Below, piece after piece: positions 1 through 7,741 of a DNA stretch of 32,096 nucleotides (position 1 is the first letter of the stretch; every line of letters begins with the position of its first letter). The translations under genes were made by a program, and so were the position numbers. Origin of the DNA: Pseudomonadota bacterium (GTDB lineage Bacteria > Myxococcota > Myxococcia > Myxococcales > Myxococcaceae); assembly GCA_023426545.1 (NCBI GenBank), contig JAFAAN010000130.1, positions 1 to 32,096 on the forward strand. Direction: 5' to 3'. The notes beneath the pieces were generated by a model that saw only the letters and a list, made by a program, of their open reading frames with translations, made no database searches and was not told the DNA's origin.

Positions 1-103
1 CATGCCCAGGATGAGCGACGGTCGGCTGCTGCCACTGGTGGAGCGCTTCAACCAACTGCTGCGCGAACACGCCGTCTTCCAGCAGGCCTTCGGCTACATC
101 TGA
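1..103 (+). CDS. C-terminal end of an unidentified protein (partial)
   Basis: The frame that opens at base 2 runs through 33 codons to a TGA at 101-103, ending in the residues FQQAFGYI. The start lies outside the window. The fragment is amphipathic and probably helical (LLPLVERFNQLLREH), but too short to place in a family. Third positions are G/C-rich, as in the other genes here. It converges on the minus-strand gene ending at 187, with a hairpin between them. Confidence 0.55.
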   Translation, partial: MPRMSDGRLLPLVERFNQLLREHAVFQQAFGYI

Positions 104-131
104 TTCGAATGAGGGGATGCCTCAGGGTGGA

Positions 132-164
132 CGTCCGCCGGAGGCTGCTGTGGCGTGGCGGACG
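132..164. terminator. Hairpin between convergent genes
   Basis: Eight-bp perfect arms (CGTCCGCC at 132-139 and GGCGGACG at 157-164) flank a 17-nt loop, in the 83-bp gap between two convergent genes. There is no T-tract on either side, so intrinsic termination is only inferred from position. Confidence 0.4.
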
Positions 165-186
165 GAAGGGCGCGGCGCGCCGCGGG

Positions 187-996
187 CTACGCCGTCAGCG
201 TCCGGGCCACGGCCTTGACGTGCGAGCGCACCAGCTCGCGGGCGCCCATCAGCTCCGTGCCGTTCTCCGGCGCGTAGCCCAGGCACAGCACCACGTCATC
301 CTCGGGCGCCGCGCGCATGCCCAGCTTCGCGTAGTCCAGCGTGCGAGGGACGGGCTCTCCGTCGGCGTCGCGGTTGAAGCGGCCGAACACCGTGGCGTTC
401 GCGCCTCGGCGGGGCGCTGTCTCCTTCAGCGCGAGCAGCCGCCGGACCGCGGCGAGCGTCTCGGGCTGCTCCATCAGCAGCTCTGGGCGCGCGGGGCCGG
501 CCAGCTCCCACTCCAGCAGGCGCAGGCAGCCGCGGACGAACTCCACGTCGGTGATGACCAGGCCGTACAGGTACCAGTCCGCGCAGGCCGCCTGCACCAG
601 CCGCGCCTGGGCATCCGTGAGCCAGCCGAACGACGGGCACGTGAATGTCTCACACACCGAGGCGCGGTACACACCGCAGTCCCGCAGGTCCACGCCGCCC
701 GTCGTCAGGGGGTGGGCCAGGCAGCCCACGCGCTGGCGCTCGTTGTCGAGGAAGCCGAGCAGCGGACACACCCGCACCGCGGAGAACATGGGCTCCGAGC
801 GCCGCGCCGCCAGCAGCTCACGCGCGGCCTCCTGCCACGCCGAGGCCTCCCAGGGCACGCGGCGAAGCCGCTCCGTCTGCATGGCGAGCTGCTCCGCCAC
901 GGCCATGCGGGAATGGTCCCGGAAGTTGTAGAGGCCGCAGCAGGCTCCGCACGACGCGCCTCCACCGGGCTGGCACAGGTGGAAAGAAACAGTCAC
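187..996 (-). CDS. Cys-rich YkgJ-like metal-binding protein
   Basis: A 269-aa soluble protein without signal peptide. The N-terminus carries C8, then C16-G-A-C19-C20, and the middle adds VCPLLGF, GCLAHP, DCGVY and a C-x4-C pair (CETFTC). A tight N-terminal CxxCC cluster plus scattered downstream Cys is the pattern of the YkgJ/UPF0153 CxxCxxCC family, which is thought to bind zinc or an iron-sulfur cluster. The C-terminal 100 residues have no Cys and no motif I recognise. Substrate and partner are unknown. The gene lies 78 bp downstream of the acyl-CoA dehydrogenase on the same strand, so it could be read from the same transcript. The ATG at 996 is the first in frame and keeps the Cys cluster. 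Confidence 0.8.
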   Translation of the reverse strand: MTVSFHLCQPGGGASCGACCGLYNFRDHSRMAVAEQLAMQTERLRRVPWEASAWQEAARELLAARRSEPMFSAVRVCPLLGFLDNERQRVGCLAHPLTTGGVDLRDCGVYRASVCETFTCPSFGWLTDAQARLVQAACADWYLYGLVITDVEFVRGCLRLLEWELAGPARPELLMEQPETLAAVRRLLALKETAPRRGANATVFGRFNRDADGEPVPRTLDYAKLGMRAAPEDDVVLCLGYAPENGTELMGARELVRSHVKAVARTLTA

Positions 997-1074
997 GCTT
1001 CACATCTTACGGGGGCCAGCGGCGCGTGCAGGAGAATCGTGCGCGCGGGGTGGCGGGCCCCGGCGGAGGTGTCC

Positions 1075-2883
1075 TCAGAACCACTCCGGGCGCATGCGCG
1101 CGTAGGAGTCCTCGGCCGTCCGGCAGAGCCCGGCCAGCAGGGGCACGCGGGGCACCTCCACCGCGAACCAGTACTGCGCGACCGCCAGCTTGCCCTCGTA
1201 GAAGTCGCGCTCCGGCGCGCCGCGCGCCAGCGCTTCCTTCGCCGCCGCGGCCTGGGCCAGCCAGCGCCACGCCACCGCGAGCACGCCGAAGAGGTCCAGG
1301 AAGTCCGCGCTGTGGCGCAGCATCCGCTCCACCTCGCCGGCCATGCCGCGCGCGCCCAGCTCCGTCACCACGGAGGTCGTCTCGGCCAGGGTCTGTTCGA
1401 GCGCCTCGCACCACGTCGGCGCCACGCCCGCCGCGCGGGCCCGTGTCACCGTGGCGCCCACCTCCTCCGCGAAGGCCTGGAGCGCCGCGCCGCCGCCAGC
1501 CATCACCTTGCGCCCCAGCAGGTCCAGGCCCTGGATGCCGGTGGTTCCCTCGTGGATGCTGTTGAGCTTCTGGTCTCGCAGCCAGGCCTCGGGCAGGTAC
1601 TCGCTGGAGTAGCCGTAGCCGCCGTGCACCTGGAGCGCGAGCGCGTTGGACTCGAAGCCGCGCTCGGCGGGGAACGACTTCGCCACCGGCGTCAGCAGGT
1701 CCACCAGCAGGCCCGCGCGCCGCCGCTCCCGCTCGTCCACGGCATGGCCCGCGACGTCCGCCTGATACGAGGCGGCGAGCAGCAGCGCGAGGCCCCCTTC
1801 GACAATCGCCTTCTGGCGCAGCAGCATCCGCCGCACGTCCGCGTGCTCGATGATGGGGGTCTGCGGGCGCGTGGCGCCGCGGAGGCCCGCGGGGCGGCCC
1901 TGTGGGCGCTCGCGCGCGTAGGCCACCGCCTCGTGGTAGGCCACCGCCGCGGTGGCCACCCCGTTCATGCCCACCATGATGCGCGCCTCGTTCATCATCT
2001 GGAACATGCACGCCAGGCCGCGCCCGGGTGGGCCCACCAGCCAGCCGTGGCAGTCACCGGACTCGCCGTAGTTGAGGGCGAGGCTGGGGATGCCCTTCCA
2101 GCCCATCTTGTGGATGACGCCCGCCACGCGGACGTCGTTGTCCACCAGCGCCCCGCCCTCGGGGCGCCGCGCGGGCACCGCGAAGAGGGAGATGCCCCGC
2201 GTGCCGTCCTCCGCGCCCTCGATGCGCGCCAGCGTCAGGTGCACCACGTTCTCGCTGAAGTCCTGGTCCGCGCCGCTGATGAAGAGCTTCGAGCCCTGGA
2301 TGCGCCAGGTGCCATCGGGCGCGGGCGCCGCGCGCGTGCGCACGTCCGCGAGGCTGCTGCCCGCCTGGGGCTCGGTGAGCGCCATGGTGCCCGTCCACGC
2401 GCCCCGGTACATCGGCGCCATGAAGGTGGCCTTCACCTCCGGCGAGCCGAACACTTCGAGCAGGTGCGCCGCGCCCACCGTCAGCCCCAGCCAGGCGTAG
2501 ACGCTGAGGTTGGCCGCCATGAGGTAGGCGGTGGACGCCGCGTGCACGGTGAGCGGCAGTTGCTGCCCGCCCACCTCGGGCGGGCGCGTGGCGGTGAGCA
2601 GCCCCAGCTCCACCATGCGCGGATACAGCTCGCGCATCAGCGGATGAACATGGACGCGGCCATCCTGGAACGACGGCGGCTGGGCGTCCATGGCACGGTA
2701 GGTGGGGTAGAGCACCTCCCGGGCGAAGCGGCGCGTGCTGTCCAGCAGCAACGAGAAGGTGTCGCGCGAGTGGTCCGCGAAGGCGGGCAGGGCACACAGC
2801 GCCAGAGTGTCCAGCACCTCGTAGAGCTGGAAGTCCACGTCTCGGTCCGACAGCAGCGGGTTGGGGCGGTGCGCGGTCGTCAT
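1075..2883 (-). CDS. Acyl-CoA dehydrogenase (large FadE-type)
   Basis: A 602-aa flavoprotein expected to oxidise acyl-CoA to trans-2-enoyl-CoA in the cytosol (fatty-acid beta-oxidation), passing electrons to ETF. Clear family motifs are LTEPQAGSS (169-177, the FAD/acyl-CoA signature), GSKLFISGADQDFSEN (197-212), the arginine-containing QVHGGYGYSSEYLPEAWLRD region (418-437) and HEGTTGIQ (444-451), whose E445 sits at the catalytic-base position. The length exceeds the usual 380-400 aa because of a C-terminal helical extension (about 470-602), as in the 600-aa FadE/DmdC-like subgroup. The start is ATG at 2883; only a weak purine stretch precedes it. A small ORF ends 22 bp upstream on the same strand, suggesting a two-gene operon. 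Acyl chain length cannot be read from sequence. Confidence 0.95.
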   Translation of the reverse strand: MTTAHRPNPLLSDRDVDFQLYEVLDTLALCALPAFADHSRDTFSLLLDSTRRFAREVLYPTYRAMDAQPPSFQDGRVHVHPLMRELYPRMVELGLLTATRPPEVGGQQLPLTVHAASTAYLMAANLSVYAWLGLTVGAAHLLEVFGSPEVKATFMAPMYRGAWTGTMALTEPQAGSSLADVRTRAAPAPDGTWRIQGSKLFISGADQDFSENVVHLTLARIEGAEDGTRGISLFAVPARRPEGGALVDNDVRVAGVIHKMGWKGIPSLALNYGESGDCHGWLVGPPGRGLACMFQMMNEARIMVGMNGVATAAVAYHEAVAYARERPQGRPAGLRGATRPQTPIIEHADVRRMLLRQKAIVEGGLALLLAASYQADVAGHAVDERERRRAGLLVDLLTPVAKSFPAERGFESNALALQVHGGYGYSSEYLPEAWLRDQKLNSIHEGTTGIQGLDLLGRKVMAGGGAALQAFAEEVGATVTRARAAGVAPTWCEALEQTLAETTSVVTELGARGMAGEVERMLRHSADFLDLFGVLAVAWRWLAQAAAAKEALARGAPERDFYEGKLAVAQYWFAVEVPRVPLLAGLCRTAEDSYARMRPEWF

Positions 2884-2905
2884 GCGCCCCGTGTTAACAG
2901 GCGCG

Positions 2906-3067
2906 CTAGTACGACGCGAAGGCTGCCTCGAAGTCGAGGTCGTCCCCGCCCTCATCCGGCTCGGCCGGGGGGCGCTCGTCGTCGTCCGGCGTCGCGCCTT
3001 CGCCCGCCAGCGGGATGCCGGAAACGCCCAGCAGCGCGAGGGCCAGTGCCTCCTCCATGGACTCCAT
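2906..3067 (-). CDS. Small acidic hypothetical protein
   Basis: A 53-aa ORF starting MESMEEALALALLGVSG and ending in a strongly acidic tail (TPDDDERPPAEPDEGGDDLDFEAAF). The ATG at 3067 has an AGGAG six bases upstream, which supports this start. The frame stays open much further upstream, and the stretch just before the ATG (RRRKRGHHRWWHRSQEPR) also has gene-like third positions, so an N-terminally longer product from a GTG or CTG codon is possible. It ends 22 bp before the acyl-CoA dehydrogenase and is probably co-transcribed with it. No family recognised. Confidence 0.5.
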   Translation of the reverse strand: MESMEEALALALLGVSGIPLAGEGATPDDDERPPAEPDEGGDDLDFEAAFASY

Positions 3068-3550
3068 CCGCGGCTCCTGGGAGCGGTGCCACCAGCGGTG
3101 GTGTCCCCGCTTCCGCCGGCGCGGCCGCTCCAGGCATGAGGCCCCCCATCCCTGGCCGCCAGCGCTCCCCAGGGCCGCGAGCGCCAGCCCACAGGTTGCG
3201 GAGGACGTGCCGCGCGGCCGGCCCCGCTGGGGCCGCTGCGGCGGCTGGGATTCGGTGGACGCGAGACCAGGGCCCAAGGCGCGCGCGGGCGTGCGCGTGC
3301 CGCCACGCACGCGCCAGGGCGCCGGACGGACTCGACGGGGAGACGGGGTCCACATGGGGTGTCACACTCCTCACACGGCCTATCCCTCTCAGGCGATATC
3401 CGCTCGCGGAAGGTGGTGCCCGTCCCCCGAACCTGCCATGTGGGAGTCGGACGCTCCCTGTCCGGAGGGTGGCAGGCCCTGGGAGGCGGGAGGGGCACGC
3501 CCGGCCGCCTGCCCATGGCCTCCCGCTCCGCGTACGATGGGCAGCCGTCG
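3068..3550. other. Intergenic region between divergent genes
   Basis: This 483-bp stretch separates the minus-strand small ORF from the plus-strand membrane protein. The half nearest 3067 may be coding on the minus strand (see that gene). Around 3355-3440 the composition is less GC-rich and holds a GTGTCACACTCCTCACAC stretch with near-mirror CACAC elements. I see no convincing -35/-10 pair, RNA gene or terminator. Confidence 0.4.
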
Positions 3551-4156
3551 ATGCCAACGTCCTCCTTCGCCTTTCATATCGTCGCGGTGGCAGGGTTCGC
3601 GGGCTGCGTGCCATGGCTCGTCCTGGAGGCCGAGGCGCTGGGCGGCCGGCGGGGGCAGGTGGACCTCGGGGTCGCCGTGGCGGCTGGGGGGCTGGCGCTC
3701 CTCTCCGCGCATGCCCTGGCCTCGCTGTGGCTCGCTCGGCCGCTCACCGCGCTGCGCACCCGCGCCGAAGTAGGCACCTATGTGCAGGTGCTGGTCGTGG
3801 TGGGCGTATCGGCCCTGTTGGGGCTTCATCTCCTGACATCCGCCGAGCCGAGGCCCGCGGTGGGCGCCTTCTGTCTGGGATTGAGCGTCTGGCTGTGCGG
3901 CCTGGGCTTCCAGTGGGTGCCCTCGCTGTTCCTCGGGCGCGAGGGCTTCGTGGACCACCTGGGGCGGCGGACGCGCTTCGACACGCTGGAGTGGTTCCGC
4001 CTGCGGAAGCAGCCGGGGGAGCTGCCTCGCACGTGGCTCCAGGCGGGACGGGGCGACACGCTGCGGCTGGAGGTCCGGCTGCCTGATGAAGACGCGGAGC
4101 GGGCGCGGGGCCGGATGCTCCAGGCGGGCCTCGTGTCCCGCGCGCCCGGGCGCTGA
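3551..4156 (+). CDS. Four-helix membrane protein with C-terminal cytosolic domain
   Basis: A 201-aa protein with four hydrophobic segments at about 6-26, 38-60, 76-97 and 103-124, followed by a soluble tail of 75 residues. The tail (GREGFVDHLGRRTRFDTLEWFRLR ... DTLRLEV) reads like the beta-rich bacterial PH-like domains that follow paired helices, but the match is by eye only. The ATG at 3551 is chosen because the hydrophobic region begins immediately after it. Upstream in-frame ATGs (3518, 3359) would add a low-complexity leader. The gene converges on the next gene, with three bases between the stops. Function unknown. Confidence 0.7.
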   Translation: MPTSSFAFHIVAVAGFAGCVPWLVLEAEALGGRRGQVDLGVAVAAGGLALLSAHALASLWLARPLTALRTRAEVGTYVQVLVVVGVSALLGLHLLTSAEPRPAVGAFCLGLSVWLCGLGFQWVPSLFLGREGFVDHLGRRTRFDTLEWFRLRKQPGELPRTWLQAGRGDTLRLEVRLPDEDAERARGRMLQAGLVSRAPGR

Positions 4157-4159
4157 GGC

Positions 4160-4774
4160 TCAGCGCGGCGCGGGTGGCTCGGGCCACTGCGCGCCGGTGG
4201 CCGCGCCCTTCCACGGGTCCCCGCCCACGCCGAAGGCGACGAGCTGGAAGGCGTCCGGGCCGGATACCTCCACCAACCCCACGCCCGGGACGTCCGGGGA
4301 CCACGAGGCGGTGAGCCCGGCCGGGAAGGAGTACTCCGTCACGGGAATCTCGCGGCCGGCGATTTGCGCCGTCGTCTGGCGGAGGACGCGGGGCTTCCAG
4401 GCCGCGGGCCGCTCCTGGTCGGCGAAGACATCCCGGGTCTCCCGGGGCTTCTGTCCGGGCATCGTCACGCGGGTCAGGAGCACCTTGTCCAGCGTGAAGA
4501 CCTCGCCCTGCACGAGGAACTCGAGCGTGATGCGCCCGGTCATGGGCACCTCGACTTCGAACAGGAGCCAGCGGCCTCGCTGGCCTTCATGTCGCCCCGG
4601 AGGGCCTACCCTGACGACGAAGGGGGTGGGGCCATCCGAGGAGGTGGCCACGTAGCGGGCCCACCCACCCTGGCGGGGCACGAGCGGCAGACCCAGCATG
4701 CCGTTCTGGGCCAGGACCGGCGCGGCCAGCAGGCAGAGGCACAGCGCGAAGCGCCACCAAGTCGTGTCTTTCAT
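4160..4774 (-). CDS. Secreted hypothetical protein
   Basis: A 204-aa protein with a textbook Sec signal peptide (MKDTTWWRFALCLCLLAAPVLA followed by QNG), predicted to be cleaved after residue 22, leaving a beta-rich exported domain. The mature part has no Cys and no recognised motif. Two in-frame ATGs exist (4780 and 4774). The second is preferred because GGAG lies six bases before it, while it abuts the first. It is divergent from the next gene with about 40 bp between starts, so the two probably share a control region. Confidence 0.75.
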   Translation of the reverse strand: MKDTTWWRFALCLCLLAAPVLAQNGMLGLPLVPRQGGWARYVATSSDGPTPFVVRVGPPGRHEGQRGRWLLFEVEVPMTGRITLEFLVQGEVFTLDKVLLTRVTMPGQKPRETRDVFADQERPAAWKPRVLRQTTAQIAGREIPVTEYSFPAGLTASWSPDVPGVGLVEVSGPDAFQLVAFGVGGDPWKGAATGAQWPEPPAPR

Positions 4775-4816
4775 TGTCATCTCCAGCGCTGGATGGAATT
4801 GTCATATCATTCCTCC

Positions 4817-5527
4817 ATGCGACGTCTCCTGGTGGCGCTCTCCGCGTTGTCTTGGTTCCCCGCAGTCTCGGTGGGGGCGCCTCCCGATGCGGGCCCGGCG
4901 TCCGCCGTGGCTCCGGCCCCTGGGAGTGCGGACATCACCGTCGATGCGTCCCGGCTCGAAGAGGCGCGGGCCCTGGTGCCGCCTCCGCTGCTCCATGCCC
5001 GGTTCCAGCCGGTGGTGGGGGCGTGGGTGGAGCTCGAGTTCCAATCGAAGCAGGGGCGCTTCCCCGTGCGGGTGGCGGTGGTGGCCGAGACGCGGCGCGA
5101 GGATGGCCTCCCGCTCTACCAGGTCGAGCTGGACTACGCGACGACGCCCCGGACCTTGATGGCGCTGTGGGTGGTGGGCGGCGGACGGCCCGTCGTCGAG
5201 CGGCTGGCCATCTCGGTTCCTCCCAACGCGCCCATCTCCCTGCCCGTGGACCTCTACATGGACCAGCCCGAGCTGCGCGGCACGTTGGTGGAGGAGAAGC
5301 CCACCGAGGTGCGCGGCGGCCCGTTCGCCGGGAAGGCGCGGCGCTCTGTCTATCGCCGGGACGCGAAGCGCACCGTGACGGTTGTCGTGACGGACAGGGT
5401 GCCGGTCCTCGGCGTGGAGTCCATCCGGGAGGACGAGGGCACCTGGGTGGCGCGCAAGTCGGGGACGGGCGCCACGCCCGAGCTGAGCGCGGTGCCCATC
5501 GCCATTCCCCGGCTCCCCGGGCAGTGA
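4817..5527 (+). CDS. Secreted hypothetical protein
   Basis: A 236-aa protein starting MRRLLVALSALSWFPAVSVG, a short Sec signal peptide (cleavage near residue 20), then a Pro/Ala linker and a beta-rich exported domain of about 200 residues without Cys. It contains repeated V-x-V strands and a DLYMDQPELRG segment. No family recognised. The ATG at 4817 lacks a visible Shine-Dalgarno (the upstream bases are TCATATCATTCCTCC), so translation may be leaderless or weak. It is divergent from the exported-protein gene at 4160-4774. Confidence 0.75.
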   Translation: MRRLLVALSALSWFPAVSVGAPPDAGPASAVAPAPGSADITVDASRLEEARALVPPPLLHARFQPVVGAWVELEFQSKQGRFPVRVAVVAETRREDGLPLYQVELDYATTPRTLMALWVVGGGRPVVERLAISVPPNAPISLPVDLYMDQPELRGTLVEEKPTEVRGGPFAGKARRSVYRRDAKRTVTVVVTDRVPVLGVESIREDEGTWVARKSGTGATPELSAVPIAIPRLPGQ

Positions 5528-5541
5528 GGCGCCAGGGCCGC

Positions 5542-5742
5542 TCACCCCAGCGGATATCCCAGCACGAGGTAGAAGCCCCGGATGTAGATGGTGAAGCCCG
5601 CGAACATGTCGGGCGCGAAGGTGGCGATGCCGGCCACGCCGAGCAGCAGGGCCATCAGCAGGAGCGAGAACTCCGCCAGCGCCTGGCCCCGTGAGCGCGG
5701 GCGCCGGACCCAGTGCCAGGTGCGTGTCATCCAGCCAGTCAT
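5542..5742 (-). CDS. Small Flp-like type IVb pilin/pseudopilin
   Basis: A 66-aa protein. A basic leader ends in SRG19, followed by QALAEFSLLLMALLLGVAG: Gly at -1 and Glu at +5 (E24) of a hydrophobic helix, the signature of class III (type IVb) prepilins cut by a TadV/PilD-type peptidase. The mature chain would be about 47 aa, in the range of Flp pilins. It is the last gene of a five-gene pseudopilin operon, and its ATG overlaps the upstream stop as ATGA, so translation is probably coupled. It could be a major Flp-type subunit or a minor pseudopilin; no ATPase or secretin gene is nearby. Confidence 0.7.
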   Translation of the reverse strand: MTGWMTRTWHWVRRPRSRGQALAEFSLLLMALLLGVAGIATFAPDMFAGFTIYIRGFYLVLGYPLG

Positions 5743-6599
5743 GGGAGGGGCTCCGGGGAAGGGGTGATTCGCTCGAGGACCACGGTGATGAGGGATTCGG
5801 GGGGGCCGTCCTTGACGACGGGGGAGAGGGACACCGAGAGCCGTTCGCCGCTCCGCTCGAAGGTCAGCAGCTCCACGTCGTTGGCGCCCGTGCGCGCCTG
5901 CGTCTGGGCGTAGCCGCGCTCGGAGAAGGCCTCGCGGTAGAACGCGGCCAGCGTCCCCGGCGCGCCATGGGCGACCTCGGTGAGCGTCATGCTGCCTTCC
6001 GAGGGGCCGGTGTTCCGGTCATCCACGCGCAGCACCGTCAGCGCGCCCGGAGGCCGGGGGAGGGCGACGGGCGTGTGGGGCTGGAGGTGGATGCCCTGGG
6101 GCGTGTCGACGATGGAGGGAAAGACGAGCGTGCGCGGCGGCTGGCCGCCCATGCCAATAGCCGTGACGGACACGAGCGCGCCGCGCATCTCGTCGTAGTA
6201 GTTCACCACGCCGCCGCCCGCGCCATCTGGCTGGTGGGTGACCCTCCGGCCCCGGCGGCGGAAGTCCCGCGCATAGAACTCGAGCACCTCGCCAGGAGGG
6301 TTCGGGGTCTCGAAGAAGCCCATCTCCATGGGATTGCCATTGGCCTCCAGCCGTCCCATGGGGATGAGCGTGGTGCGGGGGAAGGCGGGGAACAGCCCCT
6401 GCATCCGGCCGCTGCCGGGGGGCGCAAGGGGCGCTGGCGGAGGAAGCGGCTCGGAGTCGCGCTCGGGCGCGGCGGAGCGCTCCGAGGGCGGCTCGCGCAG
6501 CGTGGCCGCCGTCAGGACGAGCAGCAGCAGTCCCCCGAAGCCCACCATGCGGGTGGTGGCGCCTGTCCGGTCCGACAATCGATTCATGCGTCCGCCCAT
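5739..6599 (-). CDS. Membrane-anchored protein with internally duplicated domain
   Basis: A 286-aa protein with a single N-terminal membrane anchor (about 17-33, VGFGGLLLLVLTAATL), a Pro-rich linker (about 50-64) and an extracytoplasmic part. That part contains two similar units: 91-150 (MEMGFFETPNPPGEVLEFYARDF) and 203-275 (SMTLTEVAHGAPGTLAAFYREAF), sharing the pattern F/T-E-x4-PG-x2-L-x2-FY-x3-F-x2-RG. No named family. It sits fourth in the TadE/TadG operon and overlaps the pilin start by four bases (ATGA), which ties it to pilus or pseudopilus biogenesis. The start is uncertain: the ATG at 6599 has AAGG very close, and an alternative ATG lies at 6587. Confidence 0.75.
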   Translation of the reverse strand: MGGRMNRLSDRTGATTRMVGFGGLLLLVLTAATLREPPSERSAAPERDSEPLPPPAPLAPPGSGRMQGLFPAFPRTTLIPMGRLEANGNPMEMGFFETPNPPGEVLEFYARDFRRRGRRVTHQPDGAGGGVVNYYDEMRGALVSVTAIGMGGQPPRTLVFPSIVDTPQGIHLQPHTPVALPRPPGALTVLRVDDRNTGPSEGSMTLTEVAHGAPGTLAAFYREAFSERGYAQTQARTGANDVELLTFERSGERLSVSLSPVVKDGPPESLITVVLERITPSPEPLP

Positions 6600-6624
6600 G
6601 GCCTTGCGTGGCGCGGGTGCTTCA

Positions 6625-7731
6625 CTACTTGTGGCACGCGTTGTCGCCGTAGTGGTGGTACTGCTCGCGCTTCACGATTTTGGTTTCGTCCGAGTAGATG
6701 GACTCGGGGTGCTCCGACTTGGTGGCGCCCTGGAAGAAGGGGCCGCGGCAGTTGTAGGCGCGCATGGGCCAGTTGTCGCCGTAGTCGGCCTTGCTGGTGA
6801 GGCCGCGCTTCTGCCGGATGTCCGCCGGCTCGCAGTTGCCGAAGCAGGCCCGGGTGTCGTTCAGCCAGTAGGCGGCGCGCAGCACGTCGCCCGGCACGGT
6901 GCGCGTGGGAGTCACCGCGGCGTACCGCCCGTCGTCGGGCACCCTGCGTATCAACACCGAGTCGCGGATGTACGAGCTGGTGAAGGGGAAGTCCAGGCCC
7001 AGCACCGACAGCACGCTGCCAATGGCATTCATCGCCCCGTTCGAGCCCGAGGCGACCCCCGCGTAGGCGATGCGCCGGACGCGGTCATGCGTGTGCTGCT
7101 CGACGCGCGCGTAGCTGTCCGCGGGCTGGTCCCCGGGGGCCCACGCGCGCCACGTGTCATGGAAGAGGTAGAACCGGTCCGTCATCCGGAGGTCCAGCCG
7201 CCCATCTCCGAAGCCCGTGGTGTACAGGGCAATCTGCTCGGGGATGAAGCCGTTGCGGATGGTGATTTCGACGTCGGTCTCGACCGCGCCGTTGCGGGAG
7301 TCCAGGCCCATCTGCCGGGCGACGGCACCGGCGGTGCCGCCCAGGGCGCTCATGGCCGCGCCGGCAATCGAGCCCAGGCCCCCCGTGCCCTGTCCGGACA
7401 AGGACGACGACGTGAGGGGCGCATCGGCGTTCCGGGCCCGGACAGAGAGGGTGAGGCGGTCGCGGAAGGTGGCGTGCAGCGCCCCCGTCTTCGTGGCGCC
7501 GTCCAGGTCCTTGTAGCGCTCGGAGGCCTCGGCGGCGATGCGGTCCACGTCGGACTTCACGGTGCGCTCGAAGGCGACGTACCGGACGAGCTCGGCGCCC
7601 TTGAGCTTCACCCGCTGCACGTCCCAGAAGTAGTTCGACCAGAACACCAGCACCACGAACAGCGGCGCCAGCAGGGCGAACTCGACGGTCGCGGCGCCAC
7701 GCCTGGCGCGCGGAGAGGGTCGCGTCTTCAT
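6625..7731 (-). CDS. TadE/TadF-like pseudopilin
   Basis: A 368-aa protein with a basic leader ending RRG12, then AATVEFALLAPLFVVLVFW. Gly at -1 and Glu (E17) at +5 of a hydrophobic helix mark a TadE-type prepilin. The helix is followed by a large exported domain, much longer than classical TadE (about 150-200 aa). A Ser/Gly/Ala-rich segment near residues 110-140 and a C-terminal pair of Cys (ACFGNC) are visible, with one more Cys in YNCRGPF and one in the last residues. GGAG stands five bases before the ATG. It follows the TadG-like gene by ten bases. Role inferred: minor pseudopilin of a Tad-like system. Confidence 0.85.
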   Translation of the reverse strand: MKTRPSPRARRGAATVEFALLAPLFVVLVFWSNYFWDVQRVKLKGAELVRYVAFERTVKSDVDRIAAEASERYKDLDGATKTGALHATFRDRLTLSVRARNADAPLTSSSLSGQGTGGLGSIAGAAMSALGGTAGAVARQMGLDSRNGAVETDVEITIRNGFIPEQIALYTTGFGDGRLDLRMTDRFYLFHDTWRAWAPGDQPADSYARVEQHTHDRVRRIAYAGVASGSNGAMNAIGSVLSVLGLDFPFTSSYIRDSVLIRRVPDDGRYAAVTPTRTVPGDVLRAAYWLNDTRACFGNCEPADIRQKRGLTSKADYGDNWPMRAYNCRGPFFQGATKSEHPESIYSDETKIVKREQYHHYGDNACHK

Positions 7732-7741
7732 GGCAGCTCCG

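Noticed and set aside
121..141. Candidate tRNA or small RNA near the window start
   Set aside because: Only a simple 8-bp hairpin is present; there is no cloverleaf, anticodon stem or CCA-type end.
109..4086. A 1325-codon open frame on the plus strand
   Set aside because: It lies antisense to the Cys-rich protein and acyl-CoA dehydrogenase genes, is made almost entirely of Arg, Ala, Gly and His, and has no motif. Long spurious frames are expected at this GC content.
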